Positions 26,161 through 35,300 of a stretch of DNA of 64,000 bases are shown piece by piece. The position numbers and the translations under genes are program-made. Source of the DNA: Vibrio cortegadensis (GTDB lineage Bacteria > Pseudomonadota > Gammaproteobacteria > Enterobacterales > Vibrionaceae); contig NZ_AP025472.1 in assembly GCF_024347395.1 (NCBI RefSeq), forward strand, positions 868,001 to 932,000, read 5' to 3'. Each line of letters opens with the position of its first letter. Position 1 is the stretch's first letter. A model generated the notes under the pieces. It was not told where the DNA came from. It was given only the letters and a program-made list of their open reading frames with translations, and ran no database searches.

Positions 26161-26598
26161 CTATTTTTTGTTAGGACGAAACTTCCTGCCATCTTTAATA
26201 TTCAGTACCATCAAGCTTAGGTTTACTGACCCTGCCATCAATTCTAAAAGTTGCACACCATAGAAAATCGAATCAAATTCACCGGCTTTGGCCCATTGGT
26301 TCAAGAAATACGCCGCAGGAATAAGAATCACAATCCCATTAAATGCAATGATTGGCATGCGTTTACTTTTCCGTTCAATCACTTTGCCTCTACGCTGCTT
26401 TGCCATTGCAGCTCCAGTTGCGCCAGCTGTCGCAATTGCGGGAACTAAGATAAATAGCCCCGGAAAAACGATCAAAGATTTCACTAATTGAATCGATTCT
26501 TTAGTACCAAAAATTTCAACCAATAGCGTTGAAGTAAAGAAGGTAGCAATACATAACGTGGCTGTGATTGCAGCAATACGATGGATGATAGGTTTCAT
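26161..26598 (-). CDS. Small membrane protein of unknown function
   Basis: A 145-aa protein with about four hydrophobic segments (near residues 8-30, 40-62, 82-102 and 112-132) and a Lys/Arg-rich loop KQRRGKVIERKSKR (about residues 67-80) after the second. I recognise no named family. It is divergent from the MarR gene at 27019; two of four TTGRCAA-N4-TTGTCAA-like palindromes lie 17-68 bases before its start, so it is probably a target of that regulator. Confidence 0.72.
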   Translation of the reverse strand: MKPIIHRIAAITATLCIATFFTSTLLVEIFGTKESIQLVKSLIVFPGLFILVPAIATAGATGAAMAKQRRGKVIERKSKRMPIIAFNGIVILIPAAYFLNQWAKAGEFDSIFYGVQLLELMAGSVNLSLMVLNIKDGRKFRPNKK

Positions 26599-26614
26599 AA
26601 TTCTACTCGCTTAA

Positions 26615-26632
26615 TTGGCAATTTGTTGTCAA
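26615..26632. promoter_or_regulatory. MarR-type operator candidate 1
   Basis: TTGGCAA-TTTG-TTGTCAA, an inverted repeat with 4-base spacing and one mismatch, 17 bases before the membrane-protein start. Confidence 0.6.
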
Positions 26633-26648
26633 AGTTAAATTTAGAATG

Positions 26649-26666
26649 ATGTCATCATGTTGTCAA
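26649..26666. promoter_or_regulatory. MarR-type operator candidate 2 (degenerate)
   Basis: ATGTCAT-CATG-TTGTCAA: one perfect half-site and one poor one, same spacing as the other three. Confidence 0.4.
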
Positions 26667-26814
26667 CTTTGGTTTGTGTGGATAATAATGAATAGATTTT
26701 ATTTGGTGCTAATTTCTCATGTTTTAATGAGATTATAATATTGAATTTAATGGATTTATATTGACATTGACGCTTTGGTTATGAAATGAAAAATAAAAGA
26801 CTGTGGATCACTCA

Positions 26815-26832
26815 TTGACAATTGGTTGTCGT
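26815..26832. promoter_or_regulatory. MarR-type operator candidate 3
   Basis: TTGACAA-TTGG-TTGTCGT, same architecture, on the side nearer the MarR gene. Confidence 0.6.
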
Positions 26833-26842
26833 TATTGGTATT

Positions 26843-26860
26843 TTGGCATTGTGTTGTCAA
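26843..26860. promoter_or_regulatory. MarR-type operator candidate 4
   Basis: TTGGCAT-TGTG-TTGTCAA, 28 bases (about 2.7 helical turns) from candidate 3. The rest of the 420-base divergent region shows no gene. Confidence 0.58.
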
Positions 26861-27018
26861 TTTGATGCGGTATTACGCCTATTCACAACGAACGAATCTG
26901 GAAATGGCTGTCGAGGGATCACTCTCGTCTTGAGCTAAACCTCTAATATTGATTGTTTTTTGAATTTGTACTTAGCAGCATATAAAGTAGCAAATAGTTA
27001 AAATTGGTTGGGCATAAC

Positions 27019-27462
27019 ATGTATATAGATCCGAAAGGTGAATCTTTCACTAATGTGGTTTTGGAAATCTTTAAAGTAAACGGAATGCTAAACGCTGAAG
27101 GCGATGAAATGGGCAAAGAGTTTGGAGTGAGCAGTGCTCGTTGGAAAGTGCTCGGTGCCATCATTAAATTAGAGCAAGCAGTAACGGTAGCTGAGATTAG
27201 CCGAACGATGGGGCAAAGCCGCCAAGCCACTCAGCGATTAGTGGATGTAATGGTAAAAGATGGCTTATTAGACATGCGAGACAATCCAAACCATAAACGT
27301 GCGAAGTTGATCGATTTAACTGATGAGGGGAAGCGAGTCTACAATTTCCTTCATATTAAGCAGTTATCATGGGCAGCAAAAAGCTCAGATGAACTTGAGT
27401 TACGAGATCTGGAAACGACACTCGCTACACTTCAAAAAATGTCTCAGTATTTCGATAAATAA
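27019..27462 (+). CDS. MarR-family transcriptional regulator
   Basis: A 147-aa winged-helix regulator. The recognition region is VTVAEISRTMGQSRQATQRLVDVMVKDGLL (about residues 56-85), followed by the wing DNPNHKRAKLIDLTDEGKRVY, the classic MarR DNA-binding pattern. The frame is open from a TTG at 27004, but ATG at 27019 (MYIDPKGESF) is preferred. It is divergent from the small membrane protein gene, with four similar palindromes between them, suggesting autoregulation and joint control. The ligand is unknown. Confidence 0.9.
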   Translation: MYIDPKGESFTNVVLEIFKVNGMLNAEGDEMGKEFGVSSARWKVLGAIIKLEQAVTVAEISRTMGQSRQATQRLVDVMVKDGLLDMRDNPNHKRAKLIDLTDEGKRVYNFLHIKQLSWAAKSSDELELRDLETTLATLQKMSQYFDK

Positions 27463-27548
27463 ACAAAACTGAACAGTCTAAGAAAGCAGACACCCTTGTT
27501 CGTCGGCATTGGTTTACTGTAATTTAGCGTGCAAATGCCTGACTTGCT

Positions 27549-27586
27549 AAAATAGATAGGCTTTCCTTTATGGCTTATCTATTTGT
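27549..27586 (+). terminator. Probable terminator after the MarR gene
   Basis: AAATAGATA/TATCTATTT stem with a loop of ~17 bases that is partly self-pairing (GGC...GCT), and a T-rich 3' side. Weaker than the other terminators. The rest of the 313-base gap before the GTPase gene is A/T-rich with nothing recognisable. Confidence 0.5.
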
Positions 27587-27775
27587 TGTACTTCACTATT
27601 AACTTCCAATCCTGCACTTGATTCTTGTTCTATTACGACTAACTTTATAGCGAATCGCAATAATATCTGTATTTAGTATTCTATTACTCTATAAAGCTGA
27701 CCTATAACAGCGTAGGATCAAGCCAACTTTAGCCCCAAAACTAGGCTGCACTTAGATGCATAAATGTAATTAATC

Positions 27776-29143
27776 ATGAAACTAACAGCAAAACCATCAC
27801 AGAATAACGCTCTACTTATTTCTATAACGACGCCGGAATTTAAAGGTGATGAAGCAAAGGAGTCCCTTGCTGAGCTTGCTCGATTAGTAACCACGTTAGG
27901 GTTTAAAGTGGTTGGAACTCAATCACAGCATCACAAATCAACGCAGAAACAGAACGTATTGGGGGCGGGTAAACTTGCTGAAATCGCCCACCTTACAGGT
28001 TACCAAGGCTCGATTGAAGAAGTAGAAGACGAAGATTTTATTGATGAATCGTTTGATTTTAGCTCTGGTATTGATGAATTAGATTTTGATAATTTGCCAT
28101 CTGAAGGGTTGGAGTACGGAACTGCTGATGTTGTGGTATTTGACTGTGATTTGAGTCCGTCTCAACTGCGTAATGTTGAGGCCCATTTGGGTGTTGAAGT
28201 GTTTGACCGTACCGGCATCATCATTGAGATTTTCAGCCGTCATGCTCGCACTCGTACCGCTCGTCTGCAAGTTGAAATTGCTCGTCTAAATTACCTAGTG
28301 CCTCGACTGCGCGAAGTAGCTGAGGGCGATAAAGAACGTCAAATGGGTCAGGGTGCTGGTGAAACGTCACTAGAGCTTGACCGCCGTAAAGTTCGCGATC
28401 AAATTGCCGCACTTAAACGTGAACTGGTTAGCGTACAAGATGAAATGAAAAACCGACGCACTAAACGCGCGGAGCTTTTCACTGTAGCTTTAGTTGGTTA
28501 TACCAATGCCGGTAAGTCTTCGATGATGCGTGCGATGACCGCAACCGAAGTGGTAGGTGAAGATAAACTTTTCGCAACGCTTGATACGACGGTTCGTGCT
28601 CTTCAGCCAATTACTCAACCGCGTATCTTGGTTTCAGATACGGTTGGTTTCATCAAAAAATTACCACACGATCTGGTTGCTTCATTCCACTCAACACTAG
28701 CAGAAGCACATGATGCGTCATTGTTACTCTATGTCGTGGATGCGTCTGACGCGACATTCCGTGCTCAGCTTGATGTGGTACATGAAGTATTAGCCCAAGT
28801 GGGTGTTGAAGACAGCGAAAAACTATTAGTGCTGAATAAGTGCGATAGATTGAGCGAAGAACAGCAGTTAGCGCTGATGGAAGAGTTCCCAGATGCGATG
28901 CTAACGTCAACTCTTGACCCATTAGATATCACTAAACTGCACAAATACATCGTTAGTGTTGCAGAACAAGGGATGATCGAAGAAGAGATTACGATCCCTT
29001 ACTCTGGACAAAGCATTATTGGTGAAATTCGCTCTAAAATGAGTGTGGTTAAAGAAGATTATGACTACGAATGTATCAAACTAACGGTTCGCTCAAGCGC
29101 GATTGATTTAGCACGATTGAAAAAGCGTATGCAAAATATTTAA
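27776..29143 (+). CDS. HflX-type GTPase with acidic insertion
   Basis: A 455-aa GTPase of the HflX family; HflX binds and splits stalled or heat-damaged 50S-containing ribosomes. N-terminal domain: NVLGAGKLAEI (about residues 62-72). Linker: RTARLQVEIARLNYLVPRLR. G domain: G1 GYTNAGKSSMM, FATLDTTVRAL, G3 DTVGFIKKLPHDLVASFHSTL, G4 NKCD. It carries an unusual run of Asp/Glu (about residues 80-112; EEVEDEDFIDESFDF and following) inside the N-terminal domain. The usual hflX sits beside hfq and miaA, so this is probably a second, stand-alone paralogue. Confidence 0.88.
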   Translation: MKLTAKPSQNNALLISITTPEFKGDEAKESLAELARLVTTLGFKVVGTQSQHHKSTQKQNVLGAGKLAEIAHLTGYQGSIEEVEDEDFIDESFDFSSGIDELDFDNLPSEGLEYGTADVVVFDCDLSPSQLRNVEAHLGVEVFDRTGIIIEIFSRHARTRTARLQVEIARLNYLVPRLREVAEGDKERQMGQGAGETSLELDRRKVRDQIAALKRELVSVQDEMKNRRTKRAELFTVALVGYTNAGKSSMMRAMTATEVVGEDKLFATLDTTVRALQPITQPRILVSDTVGFIKKLPHDLVASFHSTLAEAHDASLLLYVVDASDATFRAQLDVVHEVLAQVGVEDSEKLLVLNKCDRLSEEQQLALMEEFPDAMLTSTLDPLDITKLHKYIVSVAEQGMIEEEITIPYSGQSIIGEIRSKMSVVKEDYDYECIKLTVRSSAIDLARLKKRMQNI

Positions 29144-29316
29144 GTGACCTATTTATCATTCTGTGATTACCATAAAAATGCCGCTTTCTTAAGTTAGCGG
29201 TATTGTCTTTTCACCCTTTCGTACTATATATCTCTACTTGTTACTAATACTTTTATCATTAACTTCTATACTCAAAAAGTAAATTCATTATTTATGTGAA
29301 TGTTTGGGTGGTGGTT

Positions 29317-30453
29317 ATGAAACTGATTTATTTAGCGAGTGCTATCTCACTGGCAATGTTCTCTTCAGGATCTCTCGCGGTGGTTAATCAAGGTTATGAT
29401 CTCAAAGATCATTATATTGTGGTGCTTGACGGTAACACACCGGACTCTCGTGCTAGTGAAATTGCTCAAGCGGTCGCGAAAGGAAAAGGTGTCGTCGGGC
29501 ACCGTTATAACTTTGCAATAAAAGGCTTCTCTGTTCGTATGCCTATTCAAGCTTTAAACGGTTTGAAGCATCGCTTTCCAGATATCGATTATATTGAACC
29601 TGATATGGTTGTAAATGCGATGCCACGAGGCGGAAAACCTGATAAAGGAGGGGGCGATAGTGAAAACCCAAGAGCGACACAACAGACTCCGTGGGGGATT
29701 GATCGTGTCGGAGGTTTTGTCGACATGACAGGCTCCAATTCAGTGGCGTGGGTCATTGATACTGGGATTGATAGTAGTCATCCAGATCTGAATGTTGATA
29801 GAAGACGAGGGGCTAACTTTGCTCGTGGGAAGAAAAATAATACCAACGACGGTAACGGACACGGTACTCATGTTGCAGGGACGATTGCTGCAAAAAATGA
29901 CGGATTTGATGTGGTTGGTGTTGCCGCGGGTGCAACAGTGATCCCTGTTCGAGTGCTAGATAATAATGGTAGCGGCACAATGTCTGGCGTGATTGCGGGT
30001 GTCGATCATGTTGCGGCTAACGCAAGTGCTGGTGATTGCGCCAATATGAGTTTAGGCGGTAGTGGCTTTTCTGCGGCTCTTGATAGTGCCATAAAGTCGG
30101 CGGCGGACGATGGCATATTCTTCTCTGTTGCGGCTGGTAACTCTAGTGCCGATGCAGAGAACTTTACGCCAGCAAGTACCGATCACGTTAATGTATTTAC
30201 CATTTCAGCGTTTGATAGCAATGATAATTTTGCCGCTTTTTCTAACTATGGGCCTGATGTGGAATATGGACAACCGGGAGTGAATATTTTATCGACCAAG
30301 GCTGGTGGTGGGACGGTGGCCTATAACGGTACATCCATGGCGGCGCCTCATTTCTGTGGTGTGATTCTGGCGAGTTCAGGTTTGGTTGCAACCTATGGGG
30401 TGGTGAATAATGATCCAGATGGCACTCCAGATCCGATTGCAGTACGTAATTAA
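29317..30453 (+). CDS. Secreted subtilisin-like serine protease (S8)
   Basis: A 378-aa precursor. A signal peptide (MKLIYLASAISLAMFSSGSLA) leads into an inhibitor I9 propeptide (HYIVVLDG... to YIEPDMVV, about residues 31-100) and then a proteinase K-like catalytic domain with Asp148 (VIDTGID), His182 (GHGTHVAG) and Ser340 (NGTSMAAPH). There is no C-terminal PPC or other sorting domain; the protein ends about 38 residues after the catalytic Ser. The frame is open from 29296, but the signal peptide starts at ATG 29317. Extracellular degradation of proteins is the likely role. Confidence 0.93.
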   Translation: MKLIYLASAISLAMFSSGSLAVVNQGYDLKDHYIVVLDGNTPDSRASEIAQAVAKGKGVVGHRYNFAIKGFSVRMPIQALNGLKHRFPDIDYIEPDMVVNAMPRGGKPDKGGGDSENPRATQQTPWGIDRVGGFVDMTGSNSVAWVIDTGIDSSHPDLNVDRRRGANFARGKKNNTNDGNGHGTHVAGTIAAKNDGFDVVGVAAGATVIPVRVLDNNGSGTMSGVIAGVDHVAANASAGDCANMSLGGSGFSAALDSAIKSAADDGIFFSVAAGNSSADAENFTPASTDHVNVFTISAFDSNDNFAAFSNYGPDVEYGQPGVNILSTKAGGGTVAYNGTSMAAPHFCGVILASSGLVATYGVVNNDPDGTPDPIAVRN

Positions 30454-30540
30454 TGTGCATAAAGACTAGAAAAATAGCGTGATGTATATACGGGAAGCGG
30501 TACATAGACTCCTTCCTATTTGCCGTTTCCCTTTTTAATC

Positions 30541-30580
30541 ACAGGCAGTAAACAGTAAAACAGTTAACAGGCAGTAAACC
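30541..30580. repeat. Degenerate short repeats (CAGTAAA/CAGTTAA words)
   Basis: ACAGGCAGTAAACAGTAAAACAGTTAACAGGCAGTAAACC-type sequence: ACAGGCAGTAAAC occurs twice around two diverged copies. It lies after the protease gene, just before the shared terminator. Confidence 0.55.
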
Positions 30581-30586
30581 ATAAAT

Positions 30587-30617
30587 AAAAAGCGACCGAT
30601 GATCCGGTCGCTTTTTT
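30587..30617. terminator. Bidirectional terminator between protease gene and pfaD
   Basis: Stem AAAAAGCGACCG/CGGTCGCTTTTTT with a 6-base loop, an A run on the left and a T run on the right. It can end both the protease transcript and the converging 17.6-kb pfaABCD transcript. Confidence 0.9.
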
Positions 30618-30674
30618 GTTCGTTATTGGTCAATATAGCTGGCGGTTCTTTCATGTAGTTGAATGAAAGAACCG

Positions 30675-32312
30675 TTACGCCATTCTTTGTGTCGGCTTCC
30701 AACGTGCTAGCTCTGGATCAAGCTTGATACCTTGCGAGGTCAGCAAGTTAACACGAGCCAAGTAGGCTGCGCCATGCATTAGGTGTTTTGCTAGGTCGAC
30801 TGCATTACGCTGCTGGTAATCATCTAGGTAGCTGTCTTTCGCCCATGCGTTGAATGCGCCAAGTGCAGGGCCAGCCCATACTTGGTAATCCATCTCACGA
30901 CCTTGCTCGCCGGTGTTTGACCAACGGCTAGAAAGACCCAAGTACCAACGGAAGATCAACGCCATTTTACGCTTTGGGTTGCCTTCAGCGCGTTCGATCT
31001 GTTTAGGATCGCGCTCGTTAAAGTGCGCCACAGTCCCCGCCCAAATGTCATCCAGTGTTGAACGGAATACTTGCTTCTCAAGCTTCAGGCGTTCTTGTAC
31101 TGGAATTGCCTCAATCGAGTCGTAACGTGTGTATAGCTCATACAGTTTGTTGGCACGCATTGGGAATAAAGTGCCGCGCTTAACCACTTGCAGTTTCACG
31201 CCCATTTCGAACATGTCTGCCGCCGGAGCCATAGTCACGTCAGCCATTTCGGTTGTCGAAAGCAGCTTACGAGTGTGTTCGCTTGCGCCAGCCTCAACAC
31301 ACGCTTGGTTGATTGAACCAGTAACAATGTAAGCCGCGCCCATGTTAAACGTCGCTAGAGCAGCGTCAGGCGTACCTACGCCACCACCACAACCGACACG
31401 TAGCGGTGTTTTGAATTGGTACTGAGCTTGGATTTGCTCTTTCAGTGCAAGAATCGTTGGCAGTAGGGTCACCAGTGGACGATTATCGGTGTGACCACCA
31501 GAATCGGCTTCTGCGGTAATGTCATCAGCCATAGGAACAAGCTGTGCCAGTTCCATCTGTTCTGCTGTGATTCGGCCTTCATCAACTAAAGCTTGCAGCA
31601 TTTTCACAGGAGCAGGCTGCATGAACTTACTTGCGACTTCAGTACGGCTTACCTTAGCAATAACCTTGTTACCGATCTGAATCTCACCTTGTGCATCGCG
31701 ACTAAGGCCAGCTGCACGGTAGTGAACGATTTGCGGTGTTAAACCTAAGAATGCAGAAGCCTCAACCGTTTTCACTTTGTGCTTCAAAAACAGCTCTACA
31801 CTGCCGCGCTCTAGAGCGGGTTCGCTTGGGCTGTGAATCAGGTTAAATGCGTAAGGACCGTTTGGTAGTGCTGCTTGAATGCGGTTAATCGCTTGCTCAA
31901 CGCGAGACGGGATTAAGCCCGCCGCGCCAAATGAACAAAGAATGCCAGCTTGGCCAAGAGCAATCACTAACTCTTCAGATGAAATACCGTTTGCCATTGC
32001 GCCCGCGTAGTAAGCGTATTTCACGCCGTGGCAGCGACGAAAATCTTCGTCGCCTAGGCTTTGTGTACCAAGAGCCGGAGCAAATGCGCTAACCGGTTGG
32101 CTGTTCGCCGAGCTTGCTGAATCACCTGATGCAATCTCAGCTTGTTGGCTTACGCCTAAGCCTTTTTCTGGGTGGTTCACTACGTAACAAGCAAGGCTTA
32201 AATCTTTCAAAATTGTCGACATTGCTGCGTTATCGAAATGGGTAGTGCTCCCTTCAATCTGCCAAGGCCACGGAGATAGTTTTTCGTTATTAATTGTAGT
32301 TTGAGTTGTCAT
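30675..32312 (-). CDS. pfaD: PUFA synthase enoyl reductase PfaD
   Basis: A 545-aa flavin-dependent enoyl reductase of the 2-nitropropane dioxygenase/FabK-like TIM barrel type. It saturates selected enoyl-ACP intermediates during polyunsaturated fatty acid synthesis. Visible features are GAMANGISSEELVIALGQAGILCSFGAAGL (about residues 103-132), the flavin region VGCGGGVGTPDAALA (about residues 306-320) with AYIVTGSINQACVEAGAS (about residues 330-347), and a long helical C-terminus. Length fits PfaD (about 540 aa). It starts 38 bases after pfaC, with AGGAAAG before ATG, and is last in the operon. Confidence 0.96.
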   Translation of the reverse strand: MTTQTTINNEKLSPWPWQIEGSTTHFDNAAMSTILKDLSLACYVVNHPEKGLGVSQQAEIASGDSASSANSQPVSAFAPALGTQSLGDEDFRRCHGVKYAYYAGAMANGISSEELVIALGQAGILCSFGAAGLIPSRVEQAINRIQAALPNGPYAFNLIHSPSEPALERGSVELFLKHKVKTVEASAFLGLTPQIVHYRAAGLSRDAQGEIQIGNKVIAKVSRTEVASKFMQPAPVKMLQALVDEGRITAEQMELAQLVPMADDITAEADSGGHTDNRPLVTLLPTILALKEQIQAQYQFKTPLRVGCGGGVGTPDAALATFNMGAAYIVTGSINQACVEAGASEHTRKLLSTTEMADVTMAPAADMFEMGVKLQVVKRGTLFPMRANKLYELYTRYDSIEAIPVQERLKLEKQVFRSTLDDIWAGTVAHFNERDPKQIERAEGNPKRKMALIFRWYLGLSSRWSNTGEQGREMDYQVWAGPALGAFNAWAKDSYLDDYQQRNAVDLAKHLMHGAAYLARVNLLTSQGIKLDPELARWKPTQRMA

Positions 32313-32350
32313 ACTAAATTCTTTCCTAATTCTTTGTCTCTAATGGCGGC

Positions 32351-35300
32351 TTATGCTTTATCGATAGCAGGGGCTTCTTCGATAGAAATCGCGATGTCTT
32401 TCACTTCGTAAATACGCAGACCATCTTTGCTCAGGTTTGCGTCGCCAACGATGATACGTTTGCCGTCTTCGTCTTTGATCGCAGTGATGTGTACATCCAG
32501 AGACATCTGCTTGTTCAGAGGGTTAATCTGACCACGGTATTTCCATTTCACTTCAGATTGGATTTGACCAAACTTCGGATTGCGGAAGCCAGCGCCTAAA
32601 TCTTTATTAAGTGCGTAGGTTTGCATCAGCTCGATGATCGCTTCGACACCTAGAGAACCTGGCATTACCGGATCTTGATGGAAGTGGAACTGGAAGAACC
32701 AATCGCTCGGGTCAATCGTACGCTCTGCGTATAGGTAACCTAGGCCATCTTTACCACCATCGCTGGTGATCTGCACAGTATCGATAAAGTTCAAGCGGCC
32801 GCCAGCCAGTTGGTAGTGCTCTTGCACTTCACCCGTAGCAGAAATAGGTGCATTGAAGTAACGCGTCGTTTTGTCTAGCAGGTTGATGTTTACATCCGGT
32901 GTGCGGTTGTTATCAACGTGCCAAGGGTGAGTCACTTTACCGTTGTCCAAACCAAGTTGGTCTTTCAGTGCTGCGCCTTTGAAGTAACCAAATACCGCTG
33001 TACCTTGGTAGAAAGGCACGCCGTCAGTGCTCAGTTCGAAGCTGAAGCTCTGTACGATGTTGGTGCCCATCATTACTGTTGAAAGTAGACGAGAATCGTT
33101 GGTGATCGTTTTGCCACGCAAGTCGACGTTACGCAGCATTTTGCCGCTACCATCTAGGTTGCGGAAAAACAGTTCTTCACCTGGGAAGCCCAGTGTTGTA
33201 CCCATGTAGCCTGAGATGAAGCCATTTGGCTGCAGTGAAATCTCCATCAATACCGAGTAAGGCATTAAGGTCTGGTGGCTATTTTCATCAAAGTACCATG
33301 CATTTTCTGGCACTTCGTACTCTGCGATACACGATGAAGGCTTCTTGAAGTCGCCACGCTTACCGTCGATCTCAACAACACGAGTAGTTAGCTGTAGGTC
33401 GCCACACGGAGTACGTGGTGGGATCATGCCACGGTAGATAGAGAAATCAGGACCGAAACATTTCTCGATATCGCCGGTTGCGAATTCGAACATATGGTAT
33501 GGCGTGAACGGGACCGTATCGGGTGTGCGGTTTGGGTAATCAGGAGTCACCGGAGCTTCAACGTGTTGAAGAGGAACCACACCTTTATTTGGCGCAGTTT
33601 CTAGATCTTCAATTTGCGCCATCAGTGGCGCATTTTCTGAAGCTTGTTGGTTCACTGCTGGTGTATGGCCCAAGCTTTTATGGTCCAAGTTTTCGATAAC
33701 AGGGGTCGCGACAGCTGTTTCTAAAGAAGGTAGGTAACGAGTACATTCGTCATCTTCTTTGATCATCACACCCAAGTTTTGGAAATCAACAATCACTTTG
33801 CCGTTCAGCAAAATATCGATGTTAGCTTTCGCGTATGGGCGAGGGCTTAGACCAATCTCAGTCACTTCCATGCGGTAAGTCAGCTCTGCCGATTGTGGTA
33901 GCACTTGTCCACGACAACGTACTTGTTGAGGGGCATTTTCAAGCGGTTGGAAACGCCCATTTTGAACAAGCGTGTGCATGCCAAGGTGCACCATGAAGAA
34001 CTGAAGCAGTTGACCACAACCTTCTGCCATCAAAGAACCAGCCATTACTGAGTCATCTTTGAAGTGACAAGGGAAGTACCAGTGCTCAGGCTCTAGCTGC
34101 TTATGACCTTCAATCAGACCAAGTCCCCATGTGCCACCTTGTGGTTCAACACGGCTAACCTTTTCGATCATCATGAACTTCTCTGAGCTGAAGCATAAAG
34201 AAGGCTGGTGGCGATTAGATTGGTGAGTTGGGCCAAAACACTCAGCGATGTTTGCAGTCAGCAGGTGGCGCAATTCTTGGTGGTTAAACTGAGTTTTAGG
34301 GCAGTGCAACATAGGGTCGAAGCGTTGCTTAGTTGCCAGCTTACGCGCCTTGATTTCATCTTCAGTGTGAATCACACCCTTGCCGTCTGCTAGCTCTTCG
34401 TCGGTGAAGAAACCTGCACAACCGTTATCCATTTTCAGGATCATCTTGTCGCCAACGAAACACTCGTACGAGAAGAAGAACAGCAGCGTGTCGCCATTGC
34501 GAGCAAAGTTGTTGATTGAGATATCGTAACGCAGCGTATCGCCACCACGAGGCAAGTCGCCAAGGAAGGTAAGCGTACAATCAAGCAGGCGATAAACACG
34601 TTCGCCTTTGTTTTCAAAATCGATACCTAGGTAGCTGATCAGCATTAGGTCACACTGACCAGATTCTACCGCTACAGCCCAAGGGATCTGACCATCAACA
34701 AGATACGGTGCATCAACTGGGATGTCGTATTCGGTAGTCATTGTGCTTGGCTTGTACTCGTTCACTGTCGCGTTGAGCTTGGTTACACGAGATACCAATA
34801 GGTAGTCGGTGGTTGGCAAGCGAACGCGGCGCGAGTAGCTATCGATGATCGCGTAATCAGGACCAAATACGTTAGCGATGTCGCCTTCCGCGTATTCAAC
34901 CAGATCATCGTAATCCCAGATACATGGCTTACGGATAGGTTTTACTGGTGCTGGCGTCGCAAGTACGTTGACTGGTGTTGACTGAACCTGAGTTGGTTGA
35001 GCTTGAACAGGCTGAGCTGATGTTTGCTGACCAGTCGTTTGTTGACTATTCGTTTGTTGAGAAATGGCATTGCTCTCTAAACTTGAGCTATCTAAACCAG
35101 ACGTAACTGCGTTTAGCTGTGCTTTTAATAGTGCATCAGCCATCTGCATGCCTTGGGCACGAGTGTGCAAGAATGCTTTGTGTACTTGCTGCGCTGCTTG
35201 CTGATTTTGAGCAAAAGCTTGATTGTGTGGTGTTACAGACGGCTGTGATGCTGCATCCGTATTAGCGTCGATATTCGATACGCCATTTTTAGCGGATAGG

